From assembly GCA_003254925.1 (NCBI GenBank), contig QANZ01037276.1, positions 85,610 through 149,609 of the forward strand: 64,000 nucleotides of DNA. Direction: 5' to 3'. Shown here piece by piece: positions 20,901 to 35,726 of the stretch. The DNA comes from Chamaecrista fasciculata (taxonomy: Eukaryota > Streptophyta > Magnoliopsida > Fabales > Fabaceae). A program made the translations under genes and the position numbers. Positions within the stretch are counted from its first letter, which is position 1. Each line of letters opens with the position of its first letter. The notes beneath the pieces are model-generated. The model was not told the DNA's origin. It did no database searches and worked only from the letters and a program-made list of their open reading frames with translations.

Positions 20901-23412
20901 TCTTATTGAGGCTCCGATAGTCAACACAAAAGCGCCAGCTCCCATCTTTCTTCTTCACAAGTAAGACCGGACTTGAGTAGGGACTACTACTAGGCCGAAT
21001 GATCCCTGCGACAAGCATCTCATTCACTAATTTCTCAATCTCGGTCTTTTGTGAGTGCGGATACCGATAAGGTCGAATGTTGGGAGGTTGTTCTCCTTCT
21101 TTAATGATTATGGCATGATCTCTTGGTCGGGAAGGCGGTAATCCCGCTGTAGGCAGTGTCACCTCTGGAAATTCATCCAACAATGTCTTAATTTCATCCG
21201 TCAAACCTGACTCAATGTTCTTCTCTAGGATCATCTCTCCAAACTCTATTAAAAACCCTTGCTCCCCAGCATTCACTGACTTCAGAATTGATTTAAGAGA
21301 TACTAGTGTTTTGCTTAGAGACGGATCGCCCCGTAAGCACACCACTTGATTGTCTTGCCTAATCTTCATAGTGAGTCGTCCCCAATTAACCTTAACTTCC
21401 CCCAGAGATTCCAACCACTCCATACCTAAGACCATGTCAGCACCTCCCAAATCAAAAAGGTAGAAAGATTGTTGCACTTGTAAACCCTGAATTTCCACAT
21501 TCACATCCTTGCAAACACCGGCCCCTTGAACCCGATACCCATCACCCACTGTAACTTGGTAGGTTGATGTTTTCTGTACCTCTAATTCTAGACGAGCAGC
21601 AGAGGTAGATGAAATGAAATTGTGAGAAGCCCCACTGTCAATGAGAATCAATACTTCAGTATCCTTCACCCTACCCATGAGTTTCATGGTCCTTCCCTTG
21701 TTGATACCAACAATAGAATGCATAGATAGAGCCATTAGAGAGGTTGACGAGTGGTCTGGGTCACTCACAACAACCTCTTCTTCCTGGGTTTCTTCATCAT
21801 TGTCACCATCGGCCTCTTCTCCCTCACTTGATAACAGAATCACGTTTAATTGTTTGTTCTTGCATCGATGGCCCGGGCTGAATTTTTCATCACAACGATA
21901 ACAAAGACCCTTCTCTCTACGTTTCGCTGCCTCTTCTTCAGTAAGTCGACGGAAAGAGTTTGGTTTACTGACCGAAGCTGCAGATGAAGGTGTCGCTGAG
22001 TTCGCTGCTGAAGTTGCTGGCGATGTGCGCTTGTCGAAGGCTTTAGTCTCCCCACTACGAGCAGCAACTGATGCAGAAACATGTGACACTGTTGGGTCCT
22101 TCGAAGGAGCAGCCCAATTAGTGTATTTAGTGAAAGTGGGCCTTAGTTCGTCCCATTTAGGCCCAAGTGGAGGCTTCATGGGTTTGGGCTTACGTGATTC
22201 TTCAATCTTCTTCAAAGTCTGATTTTTCTCTTCAATCTTTTGGGCCATCTCCATGAGGTCCTCTAAATCATGCGACTTACAAAGCCTCAACTCAGCTTTT
22301 ACCTCGTCTCTCAGCCCGTTCTGGAAAGCGCCGATGAGCACGTCGTCAGGAGCATGCTTCAACGGTGCCGATAGTTTCTCGAACTGATCACGATACTCCT
22401 CCAAACTCCCCTCCTGTTTCAGCGCCATGAGTATTTCATAATGGTTTCCCATTTGTGAGTCATGGAACCTCCTTATCAATTTTTCTTTGAATTCATCCCA
22501 TCCCTTCCAAGGCTTGTGCACCTCCACCCATTGGAGCCAATGCAATGCTCTCCCTTCCAAGCAAACAGCGATGGCCTCTATTTTTTCTTTCTCCGGAATC
22601 TTGTTGACAGTGAAATAACGCTCAATGCGAAAAAGCCAACCCAAAGCATCCTCTCCATTAAAAATGGGGAGTTCAAGCTTGCGACGCTGTGAGGACTCGA
22701 CTTCTTCCACCAGTTTTGGTTCCGCTGCATGAGTCTGCTCCACCACAATTTGGTCTCCAGATGCTTCGCTACCCTCATTCTCAGGAACTCCACCTTTCTT
22801 CATTAAAAAGTCGCGTATCTCTGTTATCCCTTCCATGACGGTATCCACCTTATCCAGCCTTGTGTTAATGAGTGTAACTTCCTTCTCCAACTGTTCGATT
22901 CTTGCCTCCATCTCTCTCAGGCCCAAAGAAAAGATATTTGCTCTGATACCAAATGATAGGTTCCCTGCACAGTATCTCAGAAAATAGGCTAAAAGACAGC
23001 CTCTAACTTCATTAACATATAAGAAGAACAGTCAACCAACAAATTACAAAGTACTAGCAGCTAAGACAATCCGAAACACAACAAGAACAATGACAGAAAT
23101 GCAAAGATAACTGGGCATTCGAGAGGCCAGACTCTCCCAACCAAATCCCTACTAATTTCCTGAATGAACCATAACCAGCACTCCCCCTAAACCAAATACA
23201 GTCAGCACACACTCACACAGCAGCCTCCAAACCTCCACTAATGTGTCAGAGGTAGTTAAGCCCTGCTGTTCCCACTCCCTGTACTAACTACTACCTCTTT
23301 TCCTTTCTTTTTGTCACATTGGGACTGATTTGTTGCTAGCCCAATTCCCCTAGGCCCATCCTTGTTCCTTCTCTTATAAGTCTTCCACTCACTTAGCTTC
23401 TTAGGCCCATCA
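17906..23412 (-). mobile_element. Complete Ty3/gypsy chromovirus (Reina-like), intact
   Basis: Two 459-bp LTRs (17906-18364 and 22954-23412), TG...CA in element orientation, differ at about three positions by eye. The element is flanked by the perfect 5-bp target duplication AATAC (17901-17905 and 23413-23417). Reading the minus strand, the 5' LTR is followed by a primer-binding site TGGTATCAGAGC (initiator Met-tRNA, about 22941-22952), and a purine tract CTCTTAGGGGAGGGTAT precedes the 3' LTR. One uninterrupted gag-pol ORF lies between them. Total length is 5.5 kb. Short LTRs plus a C-terminal chromodomain suggest the Reina clade. Everything needed for autonomous movement appears present. Confidence 0.97.
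18208..22926 (-). CDS. Gag-Pol polyprotein of Ty3/gypsy chromovirus
   Basis: A single 1572-residue ORF with no stop or frameshift. In order: an N-terminal coiled coil; Gag (about 85-235); a zinc knuckle [14 protein letters not shown] (about 340); aspartic protease with [12 protein letters not shown] (about 429); reverse transcriptase with [10 protein letters not shown] (about 770); RNase H starting [14 protein letters not shown]; integrase with an H-H-C-C finger (about 1109-1145) and core residues in VVVDRFTKY and SDRDRIFIS; and a chromodomain (about 1465-1505, [17 protein letters not shown]). The chromodomain is known to guide integration to chromatin. The last 52 codons or so lie inside the 3' LTR, past the purine tract. 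The start is the ATG about 15 bp after the primer-binding site. Confidence 0.96.
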   Translation of the reverse strand: MGLREMEARIEQLEKEVTLINTRLDKVDTVMEGITEIRDFLMKKGGVPENEGSEASGDQIVVEQTHAAEPKLVEEVESSQRRKLELPIFNGEDALGWLFRIERYFTVNKIPEKEKIEAIAVCLEGRALHWLQWVEVHKPWKGWDEFKEKLIRRFHDSQMGNHYEILMALKQEGSLEEYRDQFEKLSAPLKHAPDDVLIGAFQNGLRDEVKAELRLCKSHDLEDLMEMAQKIEEKNQTLKKIEESRKPKPMKPPLGPKWDELRPTFTKYTNWAAPSKDPTVSHVSASVAARSGETKAFDKRTSPATSAANSATPSSAASVSKPNSFRRLTEEEAAKRREKGLCYRCDEKFSPGHRCKNKQLNVILLSSEGEEADGDNDEETQEEEVVVSDPDHSSTSLMALSMHSIVGINKGRTMKLMGRVKDTEVLILIDSGASHNFISSTSAARLELEVQKTSTYQVTVGDGYRVQGAGVCKDVNVEIQGLQVQQSFYLFDLGGADMVLGMEWLESLGEVKVNWGRLTMKIRQDNQVVCLRGDPSLSKTLVSLKSILKSVNAGEQGFLIEFGEMILEKNIESGLTDEIKTLLDEFPEVTLPTAGLPPSRPRDHAIIIKEGEQPPNIRPYRYPHSQKTEIEKLVNEMLVAGIIRPSSSPYSSPVLLVKKKDGSWRFCVDYRSLNKITIPDKFPIPAIDELLDELGAATIFSKLDLKSGYHQIRIRDGDEHKTAFRTHEGHYEFMVMPFGLTNAPSTFQFLMNEVFKAHLRKFVLVFFDDILVYSRDHLSHMEHLRKVLSLLRDNQLVLNLKKCVFEQPQLEYLGHIISGQGVHADPKKIESMVNWPVPRDLKALRGFLGLTGYYRKFVKDYGKIAAPLTNLLKKDSFIWSETAQKAFEDLKTAMTSVPVLAMPDFSKVFVVEADASGSGVGAVLMQEGRPIAYHSQILSNRAKQSSVYERELMAIVFAVKKWQHYLMGHKFVIRTDQKALKYLLEQRVLGESQQKWVSKLMGFKFEIHYKPGIQNKAADALSRRGEVLEFKGFSLWQYEDLEEWDREIEKDTKLTSIREQILKGETPPEGFSLEHGSLRYKGRLVLPKSSSRIPKLMAEFHSSPIGGHSGYLRTYKRLAAIVYWEGLKKDVQEFVSKCDVCQRNKYQAMNPAGLLQPLPIPQHVWEDISMDFIVKLPKSKGYDTIMVVVDRFTKYAHFIPLHHPFTAKDVAAAFIQGVVRLHGFPKSIVSDRDRIFISQFWKELFKMSGTTLNYSSGYHPETDGQTEVVNRTLETYLRCFTGEAPKQWSKWMAWAEYWFNTTFNQSTGMTPFKALYGREPPSLFRWEDYDSAVEDVNAHIRARNVVLDELEQNLTKAQERMKLYADKHRREVHFEVGDSVYLKISPYKLRSLAKKMNEKLSPRFYGPYKITAKYGEVAYRLELPETTRIHPVFHVSQLKKALHPSVPTQPLPEALTEDMELQVEPAEVLQIRDDGKSNIQVLIKWHTLPDFESTWEDYTMIQSQFPHFHLEDKVKLLGEGIDGPKKLSEWKTYKRRNKDGPRGIGPATNQSQCDKKKGKEVVVSTGSGNSRA

Positions 23413-23417
23413 AATAC

Positions 23418-23936
23418 ATAGTGCAAACTCAGACTCCAACCATTGTATTTTTATTGTTATAGGTTCTACACTCATTGTATCATAAATACATAGGCAAGTG
23501 TAATTCAAATGTATAGACACATTGTACTTGACTATTCATTATCAATAAAAAGAGATATTTGGAATACATTGTGTCGGCTTTCAATTGTACTCTTAATTGC
23601 AATGTTAGATACAAAATAAGCAAATGCTATGTCAAATGCAAAATAAGAAAATGCCTCCAACAAATCAAAAAGTGATTTTCATCATCCAACCCCTACTGAA
23701 CTCCTCCTATACTTGAGAAGATCCAAGAGAGTCCATCTGATCAAGCCCCTATGTAAATATAAAAGGAAAAAACTTAAGTTAATATCATAAAATATACATT
23801 AAATAACTGAACTGACTCATGATAAATCTTACCATAAGAAATCTTCTAAAACTAAATTGTTGGTCATCTCTATCAACATTATTGCATTGTACTTGACTTG
23901 AAGTTGCAATATCCTACATAAATAGTTAGAGGCACA
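23418..23936. other. Spacer between the chromovirus and the FAR1-related pseudogene
   Basis: AT-rich sequence with no recognised coding region. It is probably 3' flank of the minus-strand FAR1-related gene. Confidence 0.4.
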
Positions 23937-26205
23937 TTAATTCTTTGACCAAATATTTGATGCAAACTGCATTAAATTACATACCATTGATTGTTCACTT
24001 TGGGATGCTATGATTGTTGGTTGTGACATAGATCTAGATTTCTTTTTCTTCTTAGTTTTACTCTGAAGAACATCAACCCAATTCTTCATACGCTTTCTCC
24101 TCTTGGTCCCACACCTCTTCTTGATACCAGTTGGTTGTGAAATGTTGGGTTCACTAGTTGGTATAGACTGATCAATCTCGACTATCTCAGGTGGATCTCC
24201 AATTCGAAGTTCCTTGACTTTCTCCATTGCTTCATGCACATATTGTTGAAGTATAGAGGATTCTTTTTCACAACCCGAGACTTCAGCACTTGCCTTATTG
24301 CACATGCGAGAGAGCTCTCTAAAACGAGCAGTACGAGTCGATCTGGGGTCTTCAATAACTTCATTTCCTTGGACATTATATATAATGCCATTTCTAGCAT
24401 CTCTCGAGAATCTTTTCAAAATGTATTGATTAGGAATTGTATCTACATCATTGATGATAAAGATTTTGAAAATATGACAACACAATAACCCAGATGACTC
24501 GAAGTTCTTGCAACTGCAACAGATAGATAATTCTTGAGGATTAAATAAGACTACCCACTCTCCTTTTTTGATATTCATAGTAATGAGATATCTGAATAAA
24601 GAACCACTTTCATCTCTTTCCTTGACACGACAAACAAAGAACTTGTCAAATTCTTTTTGAAATTTCTCAAACATCTTACGAGTATATACTTCTGCAACTT
24701 GGTTCAAGATATCTGAATGCGCACTTTGTATCTGTGGTAACTTAATTCTGCAAGCAAACTCTTCTTTTAATTCATTATATCTTTTATCCTCCACAACTTG
24801 CTCGAAGAGTTTTAAGAATTGAATAATATCCACATCTGGATTCGTCCATTTTTTGACATCATTATTCAAGCACTCACTCAACTGGGTAGTTCGAGCGCCC
24901 AATGTAAAGACTTTCTTCATATGACAAGCTGTTCATTTTTCTTTAATTGAATAAGTCGTTTTCATCCATGTGTTTTCTTGAAGACTGTAATCTGATAATA
25001 ATCGACTCCAAGCTGCTTCAAACTCAGTCTCTTGCTCATATTGATACATGCATGCTTCAAAGTCTTGTAAAAGGTGAGAATCATCCTTCAAGTAGGGTCC
25101 TAAGTGTTTGATGCAATTTTGATTAAGATGCCAAGTGCATAAGAGGTGGGATGTCTCAGGCAACACCTCATGTAGAGCTTTAGCCATCACTTGGTCCTGA
25201 TCAGCAAAGATGGTCTGAGGCTTTTTCTGATTATGTGCTTCTAAGAATGTATGAACTAACCACTGAAATGACAATGTTGTTTCATCATATAACAACGCAA
25301 CCCCGAAAATAACCATTCCATGATGATGATTAAATCCGGTAAATACAACAAGTGGTCGATGTGCTTTGTTTGTGGAATAGGTTGTATCAAATGAGACAAC
25401 GTCACCGAAATAACCATAATCAAGGATCATTCGTGCATCCGCCCAAAATATATTAGTTATTTGCTCCTCAGAGTCCACCTAATATGTATGAAACATTATA
25501 TTAATATAAAAGACAATTTGAAATCATATAAATTATAAATGAAGAAAGATAACTTCAATTACATAAGTCTCACCTGATATGCATGAAAAAAGGAAGGATT
25601 GTCCAAAAGTTGTTCTTGAAAATAACGCAACAAGCAAGTAGCTTCTCCAAATGCCAAATTCTTTTGCCGTTTAGTACGTAGATAGTTTTTCAAATCCACT
25701 CGTGTAATTCCAATATGATCTCGTCCCCCAGCATGCTTGCTCATCATTGCAAAGCTAGTTCTTTGAGTAACCCCAGAATCTTCTGCTAACTCAATTTCAT
25801 ATGCTTGGACATCAGACAACTTGCGTTGGCAAGCTAGCATATGTGTTGTCTCAGGGGGGAAGGAGAATATGATTGTGCTCTTCAATCAACTCATGAACTC
25901 TGAACTTCCCATTAACAAGCTTAAGGGATATTCTTGCCATGCAATTTGTTCTGATCTCTGCTTGAAGATTAGTAGTTAAATAATCTCTCTTGTCCTTTAC
26001 TCTTAATCCTTCTTTACAACAAACAAATCTACATAAAGTGATAGTTGTCTTATCTTTCTTGCTCTTATTGGTATAATCCTTCCTAACACCAAAACTCATT
26101 TTACCACTATAATCAGACCAAGATTTCCAAGCACTCTCAAAACTATCAAATTTCATTCCAACTTTGAGCCTCCAATGATTCTCCCCATTGAGGCTTCTAC
26201 TTCCC
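23937..26205 (-). pseudogene. FAR1-RELATED SEQUENCE (MULE-transposase-derived factor), two disabling lesions
   Basis: Minus-strand pieces run in order: a FAR1 DNA-binding region from an acceptor TTTGCAG/GGAAG at 26205 (WRLKVGMKFDSFESAWKSWS, EEHNHILLPP); a continuation to donor CAG/GTGAGA at 25574; then from 25478 a MULE-type transposase domain (VVSFDTTYSTNKAHRPLVVF, IFADQDQVMAKAL, LCTWHLNQN); a SWIM zinc finger (CSCKNFESSGLLCCHIF); and a basic KKRCGTKRRKRMK tail. A run of six C (25854-25859) puts the reading frame out; five would restore it. At 24933-24935 TGA stands where the family has Trp (IKEK-W). FRS proteins are DNA-binding regulators domesticated from Mutator transposases. At least one upstream exon is missing from this call. 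Confidence 0.82.
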
Positions 26206-26210
26206 TGCAA

Positions 26211-30113
<3,903 letters not shown>

Positions 30114-31474
30114 AAGGGCGGGGATCTGACACACCTGATTTGAGTAGAATTCCTCATTGTTGAGACTATGTTCAACATTTTGCAAATGTTTAGCGGTTAG
30201 GTTTTCATTTTTCCTTTTTCCCTTAAAGGTAACCTATAGGAAAACTCATCGGCCTCTGGTATTCCATGTTGAGTACTTGTTTTCTTCTATTGGAATACAG
30301 AACACATTACCTGAGCTTAGTTTTACTTTTATCTCATGCTCCGCCCACCGGCACAAATCGTAATCAATCTTGTCAAGATCGAGATCTTACTTAAGATCGG
30401 AAGAGATATAAAATAGATCGAATCGCAAAATCGGATCAAGGATTGTAAGATCCTATGAATTTCCTTAAAAAATATTATATAAATTATATAAACAATTACT
30501 AATAATATTTATCTATGAATATATATATATATATATATTAGAGGTTTTGCATGCCCTANGTGCCCTAACGGTCACGTAAGTATGTATGTAAAATATAAAA
30601 TTATTTAAAAATAATTTGTTAAGAGAGAATATCACATGGTACCAAAGTGTCAATTTTTAAATCACCGGGTACTAAAGTGAAATATGACCAAACTATAGGG
30701 TACCAAAGTGTAATTTACCCTTTCTTTATGTAGCTTAAAATATTAATGAAAATCAAAAGTAACTTGTATGGGATGAGACTTGAGAGAACATGGGCTAGAG
30801 GAAAGTAGGTGATTTCTTTTTCTTTTTTAATTTTTTAGTTCAATAATTTTGACCCACCATAAAGAGGTAGAGTCATATAATATAAGAAGTATAGATAGAT
30901 AGATACGTATACACAAAAAATAATTTTTATAAAATATTTAAGTTATACTGACTATGTTCCGGGCTAAGTTTACAAAGGATATTTTATATTTTTGTTATAA
31001 AGTTTTTTAATAAATAAATATGTCAAAAAATTTGTACATGACGACTAATTATAATAAAAAAAATATCTTTTTCCATAACCAATTACAAAAAAAAGTAAAG
31101 AAACATTATGATTAGACAGTAGTGAGAGAATATTAAAAAAATATTTTTATGTAAAATTATTTAACTTGTTTATCCAAAAAAAATAAATTATCAAAGAAAG
31201 AGAGTGTATATATAAAAAAAATATTAAAATTAAAATAATTTTATAAAGAAATTTATTTATATATTTTCTTTATATTAATTATTTGTATTGATCGGTCTAT
31301 CTCTATGATTTTACATTAATTAATTACTTTATNNNNNNNNNNNNNNNNNNNNNNNNNNNNNNNNNNNNNNNNNNNNNNNNNNNNNNNNNNNNNNNNNNNN
31401 NNNNNNNNNNNNNNNNNNNNNNNNNNNNNNNNNNNNNNNNNNNNNNNNNNNNNNNNNNNNNNNNNNNNNNNNNN
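30114..31474. other. 3' flank of PFA-DSP, AT-rich spacer and assembly gap
   Basis: About 250 bp of probable 3' UTR is followed by strongly AT-rich sequence with a TA run (30520-30538), an ambiguous base at 30559, and 142 Ns (31333-31474). No gene is recognised. Confidence 0.5.
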
Positions 31475-31919
31475 AGAATCCCGAACGCTCATCATCTCCA
31501 TGGTCTGATCCACCACCTGCACCTCCACGACAAATCCTTCCACCGCCACCACCGATCTCGCCCCCAACCAAAACACTCAGCATCCCATCATCCTCAGTCT
31601 CTTCGTCCAACTCAGAGAACGAAAACAGACAAGTTTAGGGTCCACCTTCACTATCCCTTCGCTAATCTCATTCTTCAAGTCCGCCATTTTCTCACTCACT
31701 CACTCTCGAAATGGTGGGTCTCTACATATATATGATAGCGGCAGAAGAAGAAGAAGAAAGAGAGAATTGAAGAAACGTGTGCGTGAGTGAGGGTGTGAGA
31801 GTGGAAATTATTGAATGATTCCACTTGAGATACTGATTGTGTGTGTGTGAAGAAGATTCCACTTGAGATAAAGTTCAAAATAATGTTGATAGCGACGAAC
31901 TGATGAGAAGATGAAGATT

Positions 31920-32830
31920 AAATCTTTTAAAAAAAAATTTAAGGGGTTTAGGGATTTATGTTAAATTGGGAAGATGAAGATTAAAAAAGAAATTTAAGTT
32001 TTAGGGTTTGAGGGTTTAGGATTTTTAATATTTTTAAGGACTAAATTGGATGAAGATGAAGATTAAAAAACAAATTTAAGTTTTAGGGTTTAGGATTTTT
32101 ATTATTTTTAAGGACTAAATTGGATTAAGATGAAGATTAAAAAAATTTAAGTTTTAAGGGTTTAGGGTTTAGGGTTTTTAATATTTTTAAGGACTAAATT
32201 GGAATGTTTTGAAGAGTTTTGGGACACTTTGCAATTTTATTTTGAGAATTTGGGACTAAAATGAATGAAGATGATGAAAAAGAGGGGAAATTGAGAATAA
32301 TGAGATAAGAATGTGTTAGGGACCTAATTGTATAACTCATACTTTTTTAAGGTTTTAAGGTTTAGGGTTTGGGGTTTGGAGTTTGGGGTTTTAGGGTTTG
32401 GAGTTTGAGGTTTATGGTTTAGGGTTTGGGGTTTAAAGTTTTAGGGTTTTTAATATTTTTAAGGACTAAATTAGAATGTTTGGAAGAGTTTTGAGACATT
32501 TTTTATATATTTTTTTTGAGGATTTGGGACTAAAATGAATGAAGATGATGAAAAAGAGGGTGAATTGAGAATAATGGGTCAAGGACCTAATTATTTAACT
32601 TAGACTTTTTTTTAGGGTTTAGGGTTTGGGGTTTGGGGTTTGGGGCTTTTAATATTTTTAAGGACTAAATTGAAATGTTTGGAAGAGTTTTGGGGCATTT
32701 TACAATTTTATTTTGAGGATTTGAGACTAAAATGAATGAAGATGATAAAAAAGAGGGGGAATTGAGAATAATGGAATAAAAATGGGTCAGGGACCTATAA
32801 GTACAATGAGGAAATGCTGATTTGTCGCTA
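31920..32830. repeat. Degenerate tandem repeat with telomere-like TTTAGGG heptamers
   Basis: The block AATATTTTTAAGGACTAAAT occurs about five times (around 32030, 32105, 32180, 32450 and 32650). A longer block containing GGGACTAAAATGAATGAAGA occurs about three times (near 32250, 32528 and, diverged, 32727). Between them lie runs of TTTAGGG and variants GTTTGGGG or GTTTAGG, notably 32155-32180 and 32345-32450. TTTAGGG is the canonical plant telomere unit, but here it is impure and embedded in transposon-like sequence. Confidence 0.7.
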
Positions 32831-32834
32831 TTTT

Positions 32835-33085
32835 ATGACGTGGCAGCTATTTTTTTTTTAAAAAAAAAAACATAACGGGTACTGACGTGGCCATAACGGA
32901 ACACGTCAGCGCATAACGGGACACATCAGCGTCCGTTATGACCACGTCAGCATTTTTGTAACGCCAATATGACGGAGGGACCAATTAGTGCAGCGTTTGC
33001 AAAATTCGGGGACCGGCTAGTACAATGGATAAAATTCAGGGACCTATCTGTCAGCGAGTGCATAAATCAGGGACCGGAAAATTAT
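32835..33085. repeat. Imperfect inverted repeat upstream of MBS1
   Basis: GACGTGGCCATAACGG near 32884 faces CCGTTATGACCACGTCAGC near 32932, with ACGTCAGCGCATAACGG between them. The surrounding GGGACC(T/G) phrases match the transposon-like repeats just upstream. It probably marks the right end of a fold-back element sitting in the MBS1 promoter; the ACGT cores could also serve as bZIP sites. Confidence 0.5.
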
Positions 33086-33213
33086 TTTACTCATTATTAT
33101 TCTTTTTGGTTTGTGCACTCTGCTCAGTGCATCATAGCTCGTCGTCGTTATTAAGAAGCCATCTCTCTCTCAATATCTAGGGTTTCGGAGGCCTCCTCCT
33201 TCATCCTTCAATC

Positions 33214-33222
33214 ATGACCGGA

Positions 33223-33257
<35 letters not shown>

Positions 33258-33528
33258 CGCTGCCAAGGTTGACGCCGCAACCACCAATAGGGGCGGAGGA
33301 AAAGCCGGTCTGGCTGACCGTACCGGTTCAGAAAAGGGTGGCCACGCCAAGTTCGAGTGTCCGCACTGCAAGATCACAGCCCCTGACATCAAGACCATGC
33401 AGATTCACCACGACGCTCGTCATCCTAAGATTCTCTTTGAAGAGTCCAAGCTCATCAATCTTCATGCCGCCCTTGCGCCCGATTCATCCAAACCTCGCGC
33501 CGGCGTTCGTGGTAGCCTTAAGAAGTGA
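33214..33528 (+). CDS. MBS1: METHYLENE BLUE SENSITIVITY (MBS1-type) C2H2 zinc-finger protein
   Basis: An intronless 104-residue ORF. It begins MTGKAKPKKHTAKEIAAKVD, continues GGGKAGLADRTGSEKGGHAK, and has one zinc finger CPHCKITAPDIKTMQIHHDARH (C-x2-C-x12-H-x4-H). It ends PRAGVRGSLKK. This matches the small, highly conserved MBS proteins along the whole length (about 105 residues). Family knowledge: MBS proteins act in singlet-oxygen signalling from the chloroplast and are found in cytosol, nucleus and stress or P-body granules. The first ATG is used, 60-80 bp after a CT-rich leader containing CTAGGGTTTC. Its promoter is full of transposon-derived repeats. Confidence 0.96.
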
Positions 33529-35726
33529 AACCTCCTCTCGATACTTTATGCAATCTTTCTTCCTTTTCTATTTCCTTACTTTGCTTGTCATGCGACACGC
33601 CTTTGCTTTGTTCTGCTTTCAGTGTGATGCTATATATGAACCGCTGGAAAAAGGGCTTTTACTCATATTTGACATCTTCTTAATTTAATAGGGCCCTTCT
33701 TTTATACCTGGACTATGTACTATAGTGTCTCCGCAATGTTTATGATGATCGCGACCATGCCAACTACGATGATCTTCTCGAGTTAACCTTGTTCTTGTGG
33801 ATTGTGATGGTTTTAATTATTGCATATGCCTAGTCTCTGATATAGTTCATGTTGATAATGAATTATGAAACTGTTAGTATAATGATGTTTGACTAATTTC
33901 TGTTTGTTTTTTTTTTTTTTTGGTGATTTGACTAATTTCTGTGATGCTCTTTAAGGAGATGTGGAACGACCAGAGACTATCTCCTACTCTTGATTAGGCT
34001 ATACTGGTTCTTGAGGATAACTTCATTTTGTTTTATGACATTTCATTTGACCAAAAAACTGAAAAATCCTCTAGACAAGTGTCCAAAAGTGAAAAAACTC
34101 TGCCTTAAATCTAAACGCCAGAAGGATAAGAGGGAAAGAGTAAGGCAGGCAGATTATTTGCTTAACAGATCTTACATGATAATTTAGAGATCTATTAATA
34201 ATGGTGTTTTGTTCCTGTTGTAGACTTGCTAACCAGATAATTCGAAGAGGTGCTTTCTTATTGAACTAATCCTTATGTAATCCTCCCTTCCTTTCCCCTT
34301 AATATGATTCATTGGCCTGGCAATTTCTTGTCAATATCGAAGAGTCACTTTCTATTTTGTTAGTACACTTTTGGTGAAAAATGAGTTTAACAATCCTGAT
34401 CCATTTGAAAGCGTCAAGTTTCTTGAGTAATGTTAGATGGTTTGGATGATAAACTGAAGTTACTTCAGACATGAATGGCTTCTAATGATAAACTTTGACT
34501 TTAGGGATATTGACTTTGGGAACTATATTTGTCTAGTTGGTTTTGATCATTGTCAAGTCCCGCTTCACTTCATCCTATAAACCTAAATGATGGATAAAAG
34601 CTCAGTAATTCATCAAATGATTTAACTCTGAACTTGGGCTTGAAGTGTAAAAAGTGTAAAACTATCAGTGAAACTTCAAATTTAAGGATAATGAGGAAGA
34701 CAACAATCAAGCAGTTGACCTGCTGACCCTATCCGATAATGTGTCACATTCTATTTTCATCCCACAATCTTGAAAAGTTTGAAGATTAATATCTTTTAAC
34801 TGTCTCATTCTTGCAAATGTTACTGAGGTGTTCAGATATACATATAAACTATTTCATATATCAGCAGATCGTGAACACCTGTAAGTTATGGTGGTAAGTG
34901 GTTATTCTAGATTTGGGTCCCTTCTCTTTTTTGACATTTTGCTTCATATTATTATCAATTGTGTCTATTTTGATAGAGCATACGACAGTCTACCTCCTGA
35001 ACAGTTCGTCCTTTTTTATGTTATTGGTGATAGCAGAGGCGTCCAACTTTTATATCAACAAATGGGGATAGAATAAGGTAGGTTGAATTTCGACTCATCG
35101 GCTTTCCTGAAGGGTAATTTGTGACTCTTTTTATGATGCATTATTTCTTCAAGAGACGCAGATGGAAGTGGTTGAATGTTGATCCGTCGTGACTAGGGAA
35201 GAAAATAACCAAAATGGATAAACAATAATTTTCTAATATGAAGAGGTTATTTGGTCTAGTTACGGAAACTGTTACTTATAATTATAGCGGAGTATCTACC
35301 AAAAGGAAGAGGGGGATATCATAATTCATTCTTTTTCTTTTCCTTCGTCCTTGTCACTTTTTTATTTTTTGAAGAAAAAAATGTCGCAGCAAAAATTGAG
35401 AACTGACGGTCCTTCCTCAAGCTCCAGCTCAAAAGAATGCGCTTAAGATTCCCCTCCCCACCGCTTTTTCCATTTTTAATTATCTTATGTATGGCTATTG
35501 AGAATTTTAGATACAGATGATGGTGACCATGTTCAATATCAGGGCTTAGCCAGTGATATAAAGAAAGGACATGATAAAAAACGAGATACAGATTTGTATG
35601 CAATTTGTGAAAAGATAACATAACTAGTTAATTCTCAAAGACTATTGCAAAACTTGTGACAAAAATGACAAGACAAGAGGAGTTCAAATACTAAATGAAA
35701 ACTTTGGACGGTTTTAAAAGCAGTGA
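33529..35726. other. Intergenic region between MBS1 and the WRKY gene (convergent 3' ends)
   Basis: The first 200 bp or so is MBS1 3' UTR. The remainder is AT-rich with no recognisable domain in any frame; short ORFs such as 34888-35076 are not convincing. The region separates two genes that converge. Confidence 0.45.

Noticed and set aside
20458-20964. 168-codon plus-strand ORF inside the chromovirus
   Set aside because: Antisense shadow of the gag-pol ORF with no family resemblance.
31316-31610. ORFs entering the 142-N gap
   Set aside because: Mostly Ns and a Gly-rich low-complexity tail; not a supported gene.
32155-32450. Recent telomere fusion point
   Set aside because: Heptamers are impure, short and interleaved with transposon-like repeats.
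34888-35076. Possible LINE reverse-transcriptase scrap (FDRAYDSLP)
   Set aside because: The resemblance is a few residues only; no flanking RT motifs in any frame.
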